The notes below the pieces were generated by a model that was given only the letters and a program-made list of their open reading frames with translations, did not search any database and was not told the origin of the DNA. Both the position numbers and the translations under genes were made by a program. Source: Candidatus Njordarchaeota archaeon (GTDB lineage: Archaea; Asgardarchaeota; Njordarchaeia; Njordarchaeales; Njordarchaeaceae). Taken from it: a DNA stretch of 19,665 nt. The DNA lies in the NCBI GenBank assembly GCA_029856055.1, contig JAHQWF010000101.1:1-19665 (forward strand), in the 5' to 3' direction. Shown here piece by piece: positions 8,507 through 15,479 of this stretch. How positions within the stretch are numbered: position 1 is the stretch's first letter; each line of letters begins with the position of its first letter.

Positions 8507-9889
8507 ATGCGGAGAACAAAGATTATAGCAACGCTAGGTCCTGCATCACCAGAGCATCATATAATTAGAGGTTTAGCTTTGGAGGGAGCTGATGCATTCA
8601 GATTGAATTTCTCTCATGGAGATCACTCCGAAAAAGCTAGTAAAATAAATATAATCAGGTCTATTGAGAAGGAACTAAAGCGATTCATACCAATAATAGC
8701 TGACTTACAAGGTCCATCTGTAAGATTAGGAAACTTTAAGACTAGAGAGCTAAATCCAGGAGATGAGGTCAAATTACTATATGGAGACGAAACAGATAGT
8801 GAGGGAGAACTAAGTATCCCACTAGATTTATTTTTCAAGGTCCTTGAGCCAGGAGACACGGTGCTTATTGATGATGGCAGAATAAGTCTAATAACAATAG
8901 AGGTGAAAGAAACTATAGCTAAATGTAGAGTTGAGATAGGGGGATCCGTGAGACCTAAAGTAACAGTGCATATCCAGGGAAAAGAGCTAAATCTACCTGC
9001 ATTAACGCAAAAAGACATGAAAGATCTAGAATTTATCTCGGCCAATGACATCGATATTATGTTTCAATCATTCGTAAGAACGAAGGAAGATATATACTCT
9101 TTAAAAAAGATACTAAAGGATAGTGGGAAAGAAGACGTGAAAGTATACGCTAAAATAGAAACAAAGAGTGGGATGAAAAACATTGATAGTATTCTAGACG
9201 CAGCTGATGGTATTTTAATCGCGAGAGGCGATTTAGGCATGTTTTATCCATTAGAAGAAATACCAATTTTAGAGAATCATCTAGCTAAAAAAGCGCTAGA
9301 GCATGGTAAACCAGTTATTCTGGCTACGCAGATACTTGAATCAATGATAGAAAACCCAATACCAACTAGAGCAGAAGTAGTAGATATTTTCAATGGCGTC
9401 TCAAATTACGTAGACGCCATGATGTTAAGCGGGGAGACAGCTATTGGAAGAAATCCGATTCTGGCAGTTAGATGGTTGAGAAAAACGATAGAGCGAGCTG
9501 AGAGAGAGGTTATTCCTGCAAAAATCAAGGGCCTGAACGAAACGATATACGATAAGTTCGCTAAAGGCATAATCCTATTAGCAGAGTCATTGAATGCAAA
9601 GATTTTAGCTTATACGAAGAAAGGAACAACAGCACGTAGATTATCTAGGTACAGGCCGCTCGTACCAACTTATGTAGCGACAGACGATGAGACAATAGCG
9701 AGACAAATAAGTATGCTTTGGGGGCTGAAACCAGTTAAAATAAGTATAGACTTAGAGAAAGATCCAGTAAATGAACTAAAAAGGAAATATGTTGAGAAAG
9801 GAATAGTAGCAAAGGGTGATATAGCAGTTATAACAATAGGTCTTAGAGAAAGAGCTACTGATCTGGCGCAAGTGGATATAATATCCTGA
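8507..9889 (+). CDS. pyk: Pyruvate kinase
   Basis: Converts phosphoenolpyruvate and ADP to pyruvate and ATP, the last step of glycolysis. 460 residues from the ATG, which gives the family N-terminus MRRTKIIATLGPAS. Seen: RLNFSHGDH (32-40), ADLQGPSVRLG (65-75, where Ser71 stands at the place of the usual Lys or Glu), IDDGRI, SFVRTKEDI, catalytic Lys216 in AKIETKSG with Glu218, ARGDLG (239-244, Asp242), ILATQILESMI with the ATQ loop, PTRAEVVDIFNGVSNYVDAMMLSGET, then a short C-terminal allosteric domain (about 345-460) of normal archaeal size. It is the third gene of the herA-nurA-pyk cluster, 11 nt after nurA. The link with DNA repair genes may be mere transcriptional convenience. Confidence 0.96.
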   Translation: MRRTKIIATLGPASPEHHIIRGLALEGADAFRLNFSHGDHSEKASKINIIRSIEKELKRFIPIIADLQGPSVRLGNFKTRELNPGDEVKLLYGDETDSEGELSIPLDLFFKVLEPGDTVLIDDGRISLITIEVKETIAKCRVEIGGSVRPKVTVHIQGKELNLPALTQKDMKDLEFISANDIDIMFQSFVRTKEDIYSLKKILKDSGKEDVKVYAKIETKSGMKNIDSILDAADGILIARGDLGMFYPLEEIPILENHLAKKALEHGKPVILATQILESMIENPIPTRAEVVDIFNGVSNYVDAMMLSGETAIGRNPILAVRWLRKTIERAEREVIPAKIKGLNETIYDKFAKGIILLAESLNAKILAYTKKGTTARRLSRYRPLVPTYVATDDETIARQISMLWGLKPVKISIDLEKDPVNELKRKYVEKGIVAKGDIAVITIGLRERATDLAQVDIIS

Positions 9890-9924
9890 ATCACTAGATA
9901 GTTTAAATTTAAATAACTTAATTA

Positions 9925-9940
9925 GATATAATTTTTAAGA
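9925..9940 (+). promoter_or_regulatory. TATA-like promoter of the structured RNA
   Basis: GATATAATTTTTAAGA contains TTTTTAAG about 20-25 nt before the GC-rich segment that begins near 9954. It lies downstream of the pyk stop, so the RNA probably has its own transcription start. Confidence 0.4.
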
Positions 9941-9952
9941 ATAAGAAATTTA

Positions 9953-10046
9953 AGCCGCCCCTACCGCAACAAATGATGCATCGTTTTGGCTGCTAAGTAC
10001 GCAGGGGTCCTCTTTTGGGCCTCATTTGCGGAAATAGGGGTGGTGT
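9953..10046 (+). ncRNA. Candidate structured non-coding RNA, about 95 nt, class unknown
   Basis: A GC-rich island (about 55% by hand count over 9954-10044) in strongly AT-rich intergenic DNA, typical of folded RNAs in hyperthermophiles. P1: 9954-9963 pairs with 10035-10044 over 10 bp including two G-U pairs. P2: 9964-9967 pairs with 10028-10031. Then comes a bulge AAC (9968-9970), and AAATGA (9971-9976) pairs with TCATTT (10022-10027). Inside are a likely hairpin at 10006-10021 (GGTCC/GGGCC, six-base loop) and a weaker one at 9990-10004 (CTGC/GCAG), so the outline is a branched stem. It lacks a T-arm GTTCGANTC (not a tRNA), a clear H/ACA pocket and a D box. The plus strand is chosen from the upstream TATA and the downstream T-run. 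It could also be a leader of the gene at 10137. Confidence 0.6.
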
Positions 10047-10066
10047 CTAAAAAACACTTTTTCTTT
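10043..10066 (+). terminator. Probable transcription end of the structured RNA
   Basis: GTGT (10043-10046) can pair with ACAC (10054-10057) around a seven-base loop, followed by the T-rich run CTTTTTCTTTT. T-runs end archaeal transcripts; the short hairpin may be incidental and competes by two bases with stem P1. Confidence 0.45.
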
Positions 10067-10123
10067 TAACCTATTATATTACTTTTAAAGAATTGTAATG
10101 GTCTTTTTTATTTTAAGTTAGTT

Positions 10124-10130
10124 GGGGGTG
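10124..10130 (+). promoter_or_regulatory. Ribosome binding site deciding the start at 10137
   Basis: GGGGGTG, 6 nt before the TTG at 10137. Upstream TTG (10122) and GTG (10128) codons overlap this site and are unlikely starts. A TATA-like CTTTTAAAG lies at 10082-10090. Confidence 0.5.
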
Positions 10131-10136
10131 TATTGT

Positions 10137-11159
10137 TTGACGGTTTTTAGTTTAATTAAAATTCCTGAGATAGGACTAGAGGTTCGGATGCCTGCTGAAT
10201 GGAGTATAGATTATGATGCTAAAGAAGATATAATCTTTATAGGTAATCGAGAGAGACAAATAGGTCTAATCATTACTCGAGATGCGCATGATGATATAAA
10301 AGCATTAGATAAAATATTAGAAATTATTGGTTTAACTGGGTGTGATAAAGTTAAATTAGATTATGTTTCTGATAGAGAGCTTTTGTGCCGTGATGTTAAA
10401 GGTGAAGTGAATGTTAGAATATTGAAAATTCAAGGAGCTTTAATTATGACATATCATAACATAAGAGATAAAGAATCTTCTAGGCTTCTAAGAGAAGTAA
10501 TTGAGTCAATTAGATTAAGTAAACCTTTACATGGATTATATGAAAGTAGGAAGAGAGTGAATGAGGAAAATTACAGATGGTCAATCACACTTCCTATAAC
10601 TTGGTCAGTGAAACCATACGGCTTATTTAATAATGGTTTTATGGCTAAGGTAGGTAATACGATAGTTTGGATGACTTTTTATCCATTATTCGATTTATCA
10701 AGTATAAATCAATCATTAGAGAGAAGAGCCGAATTAATTCTAAATGAGATATGGGGCTCAAAACAAATTAAGAGGGAAATAAACAGTAACTTAATATCAA
10801 TAGAATTTAATAAGGTTTCCATAAACTACGAATTAACTATTAGACTGAGCATTTTTCCAATAGATATAAATGGGTCTATTGAAAGCATTGTAGTTGAGTC
10901 TGGCTTTATAACACCTAAATTTCTAAAAAATTTGATGGAACCAGTAATAAATGAAATATTATTGAGTTATAGTTTTGGCCCAAATTTTATGCATGATTTA
11001 CAAAAGTTAGGTAAACAAAGTTATTGCTTATTTTCCATCGCAATATTATCTAGATTTATAGGTAAAAATGTAAACGAAATTTTCGATAAATATTTCCAGG
11101 CCATTGATAGCGAGATTATCGACGCTTTGTCTTTAGAGATAAAGAGCCTATATGGTTAG
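10137..11159 (+). CDS. Conserved-looking protein of unknown function with two similar halves
   Basis: Not recognised. 340 residues from the TTG. No signal peptide, membrane segment or nucleotide-binding motif. The two halves look alike: the first opens with LEVRMPAEWSIDYD (about 15-27), the second with WSITLPITWSVKPY (about 148-161). Each then runs through a beta-rich stretch (IIFIGNRERQIGLIITRD; FMAKVGNTIVWMTFYP), a helix, more strands, and ends in a long helix finishing IESIRLSK or INEILLSYSFG. This suggests a tandem repeat of an alpha/beta sandwich domain of the PsbP/Mog1 general type, as a guess from pattern only. A short helical tail (about 280-340) follows. The gene is 32 nt before a carboxylesterase and probably shares its transcript. 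The start is chosen from GGGGGTG six bases upstream. Confidence 0.7.
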   Translation: MTVFSLIKIPEIGLEVRMPAEWSIDYDAKEDIIFIGNRERQIGLIITRDAHDDIKALDKILEIIGLTGCDKVKLDYVSDRELLCRDVKGEVNVRILKIQGALIMTYHNIRDKESSRLLREVIESIRLSKPLHGLYESRKRVNEENYRWSITLPITWSVKPYGLFNNGFMAKVGNTIVWMTFYPLFDLSSINQSLERRAELILNEIWGSKQIKREINSNLISIEFNKVSINYELTIRLSIFPIDINGSIESIVVESGFITPKFLKNLMEPVINEILLSYSFGPNFMHDLQKLGKQSYCLFSIAILSRFIGKNVNEIFDKYFQAIDSEIIDALSLEIKSLYG

Positions 11160-11191
11160 TGTTTTAACATGATTAGAAATTGGTGAAAAGC

Positions 11192-11923
11192 TTGCCTTTC
11201 AAAGCTTCACCAATATTTATCGAGAAAGGGGATAAAGCTACTCTTCTTTTACATGGTTTTACCACTTCACCACAAGATTTAAATGGTTTAGCGAAATTCT
11301 TAGCGAACAGCGATTTAACAGTTTATGCTCCATTGTTACCTGGTCACGGAACTAGTCCCGAAGATCTAAATAAAGTAACTTACATGGATTGGATAAAAGC
11401 AACTATCAATGCATATAATGAATTAAGAGAAAAAGAATATCGTGAAGTCTACATAATTGGCCATTCAATGGGTGGTTTGTTGGCGCTTAGATTAGGAGAG
11501 CTTTATGGAGATATAAGCGGTCTAGTTGTAGCTGCGACGCCAATAGTAATTAAGGGCTTTTTACTAAAGCTGGGTCCACTGGCAAAGAGGTTTGTGAAAT
11601 TTATTAAAAAGAAAGGAGAAATCAACCCATACGCTTACGATGTATGGCCTATAAATGGTGTAGCAGAGCTATTTAAGCTACAAAATCTAGTTAAAAACGA
11701 GTTGAAAAGCGTAATATCTCCTACACTCATAATTCAAGGTGAAAAAGACGAGATAGTAGCTATTGAGTCAGCTGACATAATTTACGAAAACATAAGTTCT
11801 AAAATAAAGAGAAAAGTGATAATAAATAATGCGGGTCATAGGGTTCTCCAGAAAGGGGAGGTAGCAAAAATCTACCAATTAATATCCGATTTCATATTCG
11901 AGATCTCAAAAATGAATACTTGA
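11192..11923 (+). CDS. Carboxylesterase (alpha/beta hydrolase, Est30-like)
   Basis: Cytosolic serine esterase of 243 residues. Seen: LLLHGFTTSPQDL with the oxyanion HGF (21-23), LLPGHGTSPEDL (48-59), nucleophile elbow GHSMGG with Ser92, catalytic Asp186 in IIQGEKDEIV, and His216 in NNAGHRVL. The length and the LLHGFTTSPQD and PGHGTSPED motifs match the small thermostable carboxylesterases of the Geobacillus Est30 type, which favour short- to medium-chain esters. It differs clearly from the other hydrolase in the window (4738-5586), which has the HGYTEHSGRY motif. GGTGA at 11182-11186 lies 5 nt before the TTG at 11192, so I take that TTG as the start rather than TTG 11180 or GTG 11183, which overlap the binding site. 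Confidence 0.88.
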   Translation: MPFKASPIFIEKGDKATLLLHGFTTSPQDLNGLAKFLANSDLTVYAPLLPGHGTSPEDLNKVTYMDWIKATINAYNELREKEYREVYIIGHSMGGLLALRLGELYGDISGLVVAATPIVIKGFLLKLGPLAKRFVKFIKKKGEINPYAYDVWPINGVAELFKLQNLVKNELKSVISPTLIIQGEKDEIVAIESADIIYENISSKIKRKVIINNAGHRVLQKGEVAKIYQLISDFIFEISKMNT

Positions 11924-11959
11924 AGTTCTTCGATCCTTTACCATATTATTTATTAATCC

Positions 11960-11970
11960 TTTTATAATAT
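11960..11970 (+). promoter_or_regulatory. TATA box of the small membrane protein gene
   Basis: TTTTATAATAT followed by an A-rich stretch lies about 50 nt before the ATG at 12014. It predicts a leader of roughly 25 nt that carries GGTGGT at 12004-12009. Confidence 0.45.
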
Positions 11971-12013
11971 TAAAACAATTAAAACAATAAATTAAAAATA
12001 TGTGGTGGTAATA

Positions 12014-12427
12014 ATGTCTGAAGAAGAGAAAGGATTGGGTTTAGCAAAACTAATTGGCGGGTTGTTCGTGCTCGTAGGCTTCATTCTGATTATAGTGGGA
12101 GCTATACATTTAGGGTATATATCACAGCTACAACAAATCCCCGAACTAGTTAAACTCTCACAATACCTTAGTAGTGTAGGAGCAATCACAGAATTCACTT
12201 ATGGTATCCTTGCTGTGGCGTTAGGTATAGGATTAATAAAAGAGGAGGAATGGGCCGCAGGCGGGTCCTTTGTTCTGCTAATTGTGATTATAGTTAACTT
12301 GGGATCATACTTGTGGTACTCATTTACACAAGGCATAATGGTGACTACCGCCTATTTAGCAGCAGCTATAGTATTCTTGTCAATCATCATCATGATATAT
12401 CTGATATGGGCTAGAGGATGGAAGTAA
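12014..12427 (+). CDS. Small four-helix integral membrane protein, function unknown
   Basis: 137 residues from the ATG, which follows GGTGGT by 4 nt; the in-frame GTG codons at 12002 and 12005 overlap that site. Four hydrophobic segments are seen: about 11-33 (LIGGLFVLVGFILIIVGAI), 55-75, 82-104 and 108-133. The N-terminus is acidic and hydrophilic (MSEEEK) and the C-terminus basic (WARGWK). The first and third segments each begin with a paired-glycine motif (IGG, AAGG), hinting at an internal duplication of two helices. No catalytic motif is visible and I assign no family. Monocistronic by its own TATA box and the T-rich stretch after its stop. Confidence 0.75.
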   Translation: MSEEEKGLGLAKLIGGLFVLVGFILIIVGAIHLGYISQLQQIPELVKLSQYLSSVGAITEFTYGILAVALGIGLIKEEEWAAGGSFVLLIVIIVNLGSYLWYSFTQGIMVTTAYLAAAIVFLSIIIMIYLIWARGWK

Positions 12428-12664
12428 ATCACAAAATGTTTATTTATTACATATTTTTTGCCCCTTATTTTTATTAACTTTCTTAAAATTGGGAAATTAG
12501 CTTATTTGGTTTATTCCTGTTTAAGATTTACGTTTCCGATAGACCTTTTTGATGCGAAAGTAAATTTTTATTCTTAATAGCAATTATAGCATATTAAATA
12601 ATTCGATAATACACGTAATTTTATAGAATACTTTTAGTTTCAATAATATATCTTCGGTGCTTAG
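12428..12664 (+). promoter_or_regulatory. AT-rich intergenic region with the nurA-herA-ATPase promoter
   Basis: 237 bp without a gene. T-rich runs at about 12465-12485 may end the upstream transcript. TATA-like TATTAAATA (about 12591-12599) and TTTTATAGA (about 12619-12627) are promoter candidates. GGTG at 12656-12659 precedes the ATG at 12665 by 5 nt. I found no repeat, palindrome or RNA-like GC-rich segment. Confidence 0.4.
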
Positions 12665-13813
12665 ATGAAAAGAATACTAAGTGAAAAAGAATTAGAGAAA
12701 ATGCTGGAGAAAATAGAATTCAAGCGAAGTTATCCAGAACTAGTGACAAAGATGATTAATGAGATCCAAAATAAAACATCACTAATTTATGAAGCCATAA
12801 GAAATATCAATATCAAGATTTCTAGGCGGATTGAAAGAACAATAAGCAATCATATTTTAAAGTTAAAGCAAATAGAAACAGATTTTACTGACCCTATTGC
12901 TGGGGTTGATGGGAGTTTAGTTATAGGGAGGGGCATAGGAAAAAGATTTTTTGCCTTGATAAGTGTTTCTCAAGTCATATTTAAGAAAGGTACATTGGAT
13001 CTAGATGATCCTAAAATCAATCTAAGCGTTAACATGGAAACAATTGAGGAGAAATACGATATGTCGCCTAGGTATCAAGCCGTAATTAAAATGATGATTG
13101 GGGAGAGCAAAGCTATTAATGCTCTGGTTAATAACTTACAAAAAGGATTTATTTTTCTAGATGGGCCAATCATTGATCCACCTAATCTCAGCTATACAAA
13201 CTATGTTAATTTTAGAGCAGAAGCAGTATGTAACGCCATTAAGAACGATATAAATATTATAGGATTCGTGAAGCGATATAAATCAAACCTAATTAAAGAT
13301 AAAATATTTCCAGATAACGTGATTAATGCATCTGATCAAGAGATAATCCCTATCCTTTTCTCGATCTTAAGAAGAAATTATACATTTAATAATAATGATA
13401 TTTTAGCAACTAAACCTTACCCAATAACACCCGATAGTGAATATGTTTACTCTCGTAATGTACTAGATCTATACGATACATATTTTAAAAAACATGGAAT
13501 AGAAGAAAGAATCTTTGCATCATATATACAAGTTAAGGAAGGCGTTAGGCCCATAAAAATTGAGTTCTTCGCATCAAATGAGGAAGAAGCAATTAACAAG
13601 CTAGAAAAATTATCAAACCTGATAAATGAAATATCGGTAGCTGGAACCAATTTACCACTTCCAGTTCTACTAGCTCACAAAACAAGTTTAATAAGGAAGA
13701 AAGTAGCTGGAGTTCTATTTAGAGAAGTTTTGTCTAGATTAATCAGTTTCTCGTCAGGCGAATTTGATTTCGAGTCATTGAAAGACATGATATATGTGAT
13801 GGAAGAGGATTAA
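12665..13813 (+). CDS. nurA: NurA-family nuclease (second copy)
   Basis: 382-residue RNase H-fold nuclease. Seen: an N-terminal helical region (1-75), motif I IAGVDGSLVIG with Asp82 and Ser84, Glu147 in MMIGESKA, second Asp motif FIFLDGPIIDPP (Asp166), IIGFVKRYKS, and the C-terminal LPLPVLLAHKTSLI with His338. These are the metal-binding Asp/Glu/Asp and the C-terminal His expected for NurA, so it is likely catalytically competent. It shares only motif-level similarity with the first copy by eye; they are not a recent duplication. It starts the second cluster; its stop is one base from the herA ATG. A role as the nuclease of a specialised HerA complex is inferred from this coupling. Confidence 0.88.
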   Translation: MKRILSEKELEKMLEKIEFKRSYPELVTKMINEIQNKTSLIYEAIRNINIKISRRIERTISNHILKLKQIETDFTDPIAGVDGSLVIGRGIGKRFFALISVSQVIFKKGTLDLDDPKINLSVNMETIEEKYDMSPRYQAVIKMMIGESKAINALVNNLQKGFIFLDGPIIDPPNLSYTNYVNFRAEAVCNAIKNDINIIGFVKRYKSNLIKDKIFPDNVINASDQEIIPILFSILRRNYTFNNNDILATKPYPITPDSEYVYSRNVLDLYDTYFKKHGIEERIFASYIQVKEGVRPIKIEFFASNEEEAINKLEKLSNLINEISVAGTNLPLPVLLAHKTSLIRKKVAGVLFREVLSRLISFSSGEFDFESLKDMIYVMEED

Positions 13814-13814
13814 G

Positions 13815-15479
13815 ATGAGTGGTAGATCAAGAGTCGGAGTAATTTTATCAGGGGCTAGCACTAGAGTTGCTCCATGTCAGCTTCTTAAAGAAGCCGAGAA
13901 CAAAATAAGAGAAGGAATGTTTCTGCTTATTGAGACTAAGAGTGGTGCCAGAAGAGAGATACTAGCGAGAGTATCTAATATTATCTCATTCAATGAGTTC
14001 TATGAGATAGGAGATATTTGGAGTGAGGCTCGAAGAGTTGGTCAGAAAATTCCCGAATCTATCGCTAGGAGATATGTTATATGTGAGCTAGAGATACTTG
14101 GATACCTGCCAGATATAAGTGAAGTAACTATACCTCCTTCTCCAGGTGACGACGTTTTCCTCCTCAGCGAATCCAAAGAATTTTTTTCCGCTGTAAAGAA
14201 GCAGGGATTCTCAATCGATTTTGGAACCATATATGGGTATGGAAGAACACCGATACCACTAACGATAGAGGCATTACCAATGCACGTAGCTGTATTGGGT
14301 GTTACAGGAAGCGGTAAATCTTATACAACAGGATACTTGCTGGAGAAATTATCATCGATAGACGCAAATGGCTACAAAGTTAGTGTTCCCGGCTTCATCA
14401 TTGATGCTAATGGGGATTATCTAGATTACTATTTTGCTTTCCATAAGAATGAGTTCGATACTTCTTATAACTGGATCTACAGGTTTGTTTTTCCTCATTC
14501 TCATGCAGTAATAAATGATAGTAATACTACAAGTATAAAGATAGATCTGAATTTATTCAATTTTAGGGAGTTAGCTGAATTAATAATGGATTACTATAAG
14601 ACTCTAACTGGATCAGAATTAGCTGTGTCTTTATTAGAAGAGTTATTCAGATCTGTTTATAATAAGGGTTACGAAAACCTAAATTACATATTTAAGGACG
14701 ATGAGATGTTTGAATCGGTTGTATTAGGCACGTTAGATGAGTTCAAGCAAAGTTATCATCACCAAACTATATCCGCAGCTAAAAGGGCTGTAAAGATATT
14801 TAGAGTAGATTTAGAGAAAACTGGAGTACTGATAGCTAGATCTGATGAATCAACAATTAATTTTGAACTTATTGATAAAGTTACTGAAGATCACGAACTA
14901 GCTATCCTAGATTTCTCAGTTGATGGCGCTACAGGAGTATCCCTAAAGATGAAGCAACTTATAGTGGCTTATCTAACAATACTTTTATACAAGAGGTTCG
15001 TTGACTATAAGATGGGTAGGAGACCAACAAAAGATGGATATAATGATGCTAGATACGCGATCTTTGTGATTGAAGAAGCTCAATATTATTGTCCGAATCT
15101 AGCTAATTATCCCGTTGGATCAAGTGTCGCGAGAGAGTATTTGTCACTAATAGCTACTCAAGGTAGGAAGTTTGGATTAAGCTTGATATTAGTAACACAG
15201 AGACCGATTTTCGTAGATCCGATAGTTATGTCTATGATAAATACATACTTTATCCATAGAATTTCTCCAGAGGACCTACACTACGTTAAGAGAGTGACTG
15301 GTGGTTTACCTGAGAGTTTAGCTAGAAGGTTAACTAGTCTTGAAACAGGTGTACTTGTCATTAATGGGCAGATGCTTCCAGTACAATTCCCGTTATTAGT
15401 TAAAGTGCCGAAGAGGAAAGTTCCACCAACTGTTGGAAAAACATTAGTTAGCAAATATCTTGGTAGGAGGTATATTTGA
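13815..15479 (+). CDS. herA: HerA-family DNA translocase (second copy)
   Basis: 554-residue HerA-FtsK superfamily ATPase. Seen: an N-terminal HAS-barrel-like region (about 5-95, with VGVILSGASTRVAPCQLL), Walker A GVTGSGKS (162-169), FIIDANGDYLDY (194-205), a helical insert (about 250-345), Walker B IFVIEEAQ (416-423, Glu420 where the first copy has Asp), then IATQGRKFGLSLILVTQRP (arginine finger and sensor region), a GLPESLARRL segment and a basic tail. The translocase should be functional. The start ATG follows GAGGAT (13805-13810) by 4 nt, inside the nurA end. Its own end carries GGAGGT for the next gene. It differs from the first HerA across most of its length, suggesting a separate subfamily with separate partners. 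Confidence 0.92.
   Translation: MSGRSRVGVILSGASTRVAPCQLLKEAENKIREGMFLLIETKSGARREILARVSNIISFNEFYEIGDIWSEARRVGQKIPESIARRYVICELEILGYLPDISEVTIPPSPGDDVFLLSESKEFFSAVKKQGFSIDFGTIYGYGRTPIPLTIEALPMHVAVLGVTGSGKSYTTGYLLEKLSSIDANGYKVSVPGFIIDANGDYLDYYFAFHKNEFDTSYNWIYRFVFPHSHAVINDSNTTSIKIDLNLFNFRELAELIMDYYKTLTGSELAVSLLEELFRSVYNKGYENLNYIFKDDEMFESVVLGTLDEFKQSYHHQTISAAKRAVKIFRVDLEKTGVLIARSDESTINFELIDKVTEDHELAILDFSVDGATGVSLKMKQLIVAYLTILLYKRFVDYKMGRRPTKDGYNDARYAIFVIEEAQYYCPNLANYPVGSSVAREYLSLIATQGRKFGLSLILVTQRPIFVDPIVMSMINTYFIHRISPEDLHYVKRVTGGLPESLARRLTSLETGVLVINGQMLPVQFPLLVKVPKRKVPPTVGKTLVSKYLGRRYI
15466..15471 (+). promoter_or_regulatory. Ribosome binding site for the giant ATPase gene
   Basis: GGAGGT inside the end of herA. 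It is 4 nt before a TTG at 15476 that overlaps the herA stop, and 10 nt before the ATG at 15482. The spacing used elsewhere in this window (4-6 nt) favours the TTG. Confidence 0.55.

Noticed and set aside
9954..10044. tRNA, box C/D or H/ACA guide RNA at the structured intergenic segment
   Set aside because: There is no T-arm consensus or seven-base acceptor with CCA-type end. AATGATGC resembles a C box but no D box follows at the right distance. The internal loops (three bases each side) are too small for a pseudouridylation pocket, and ACA lies about 10 nt past the lower stem.
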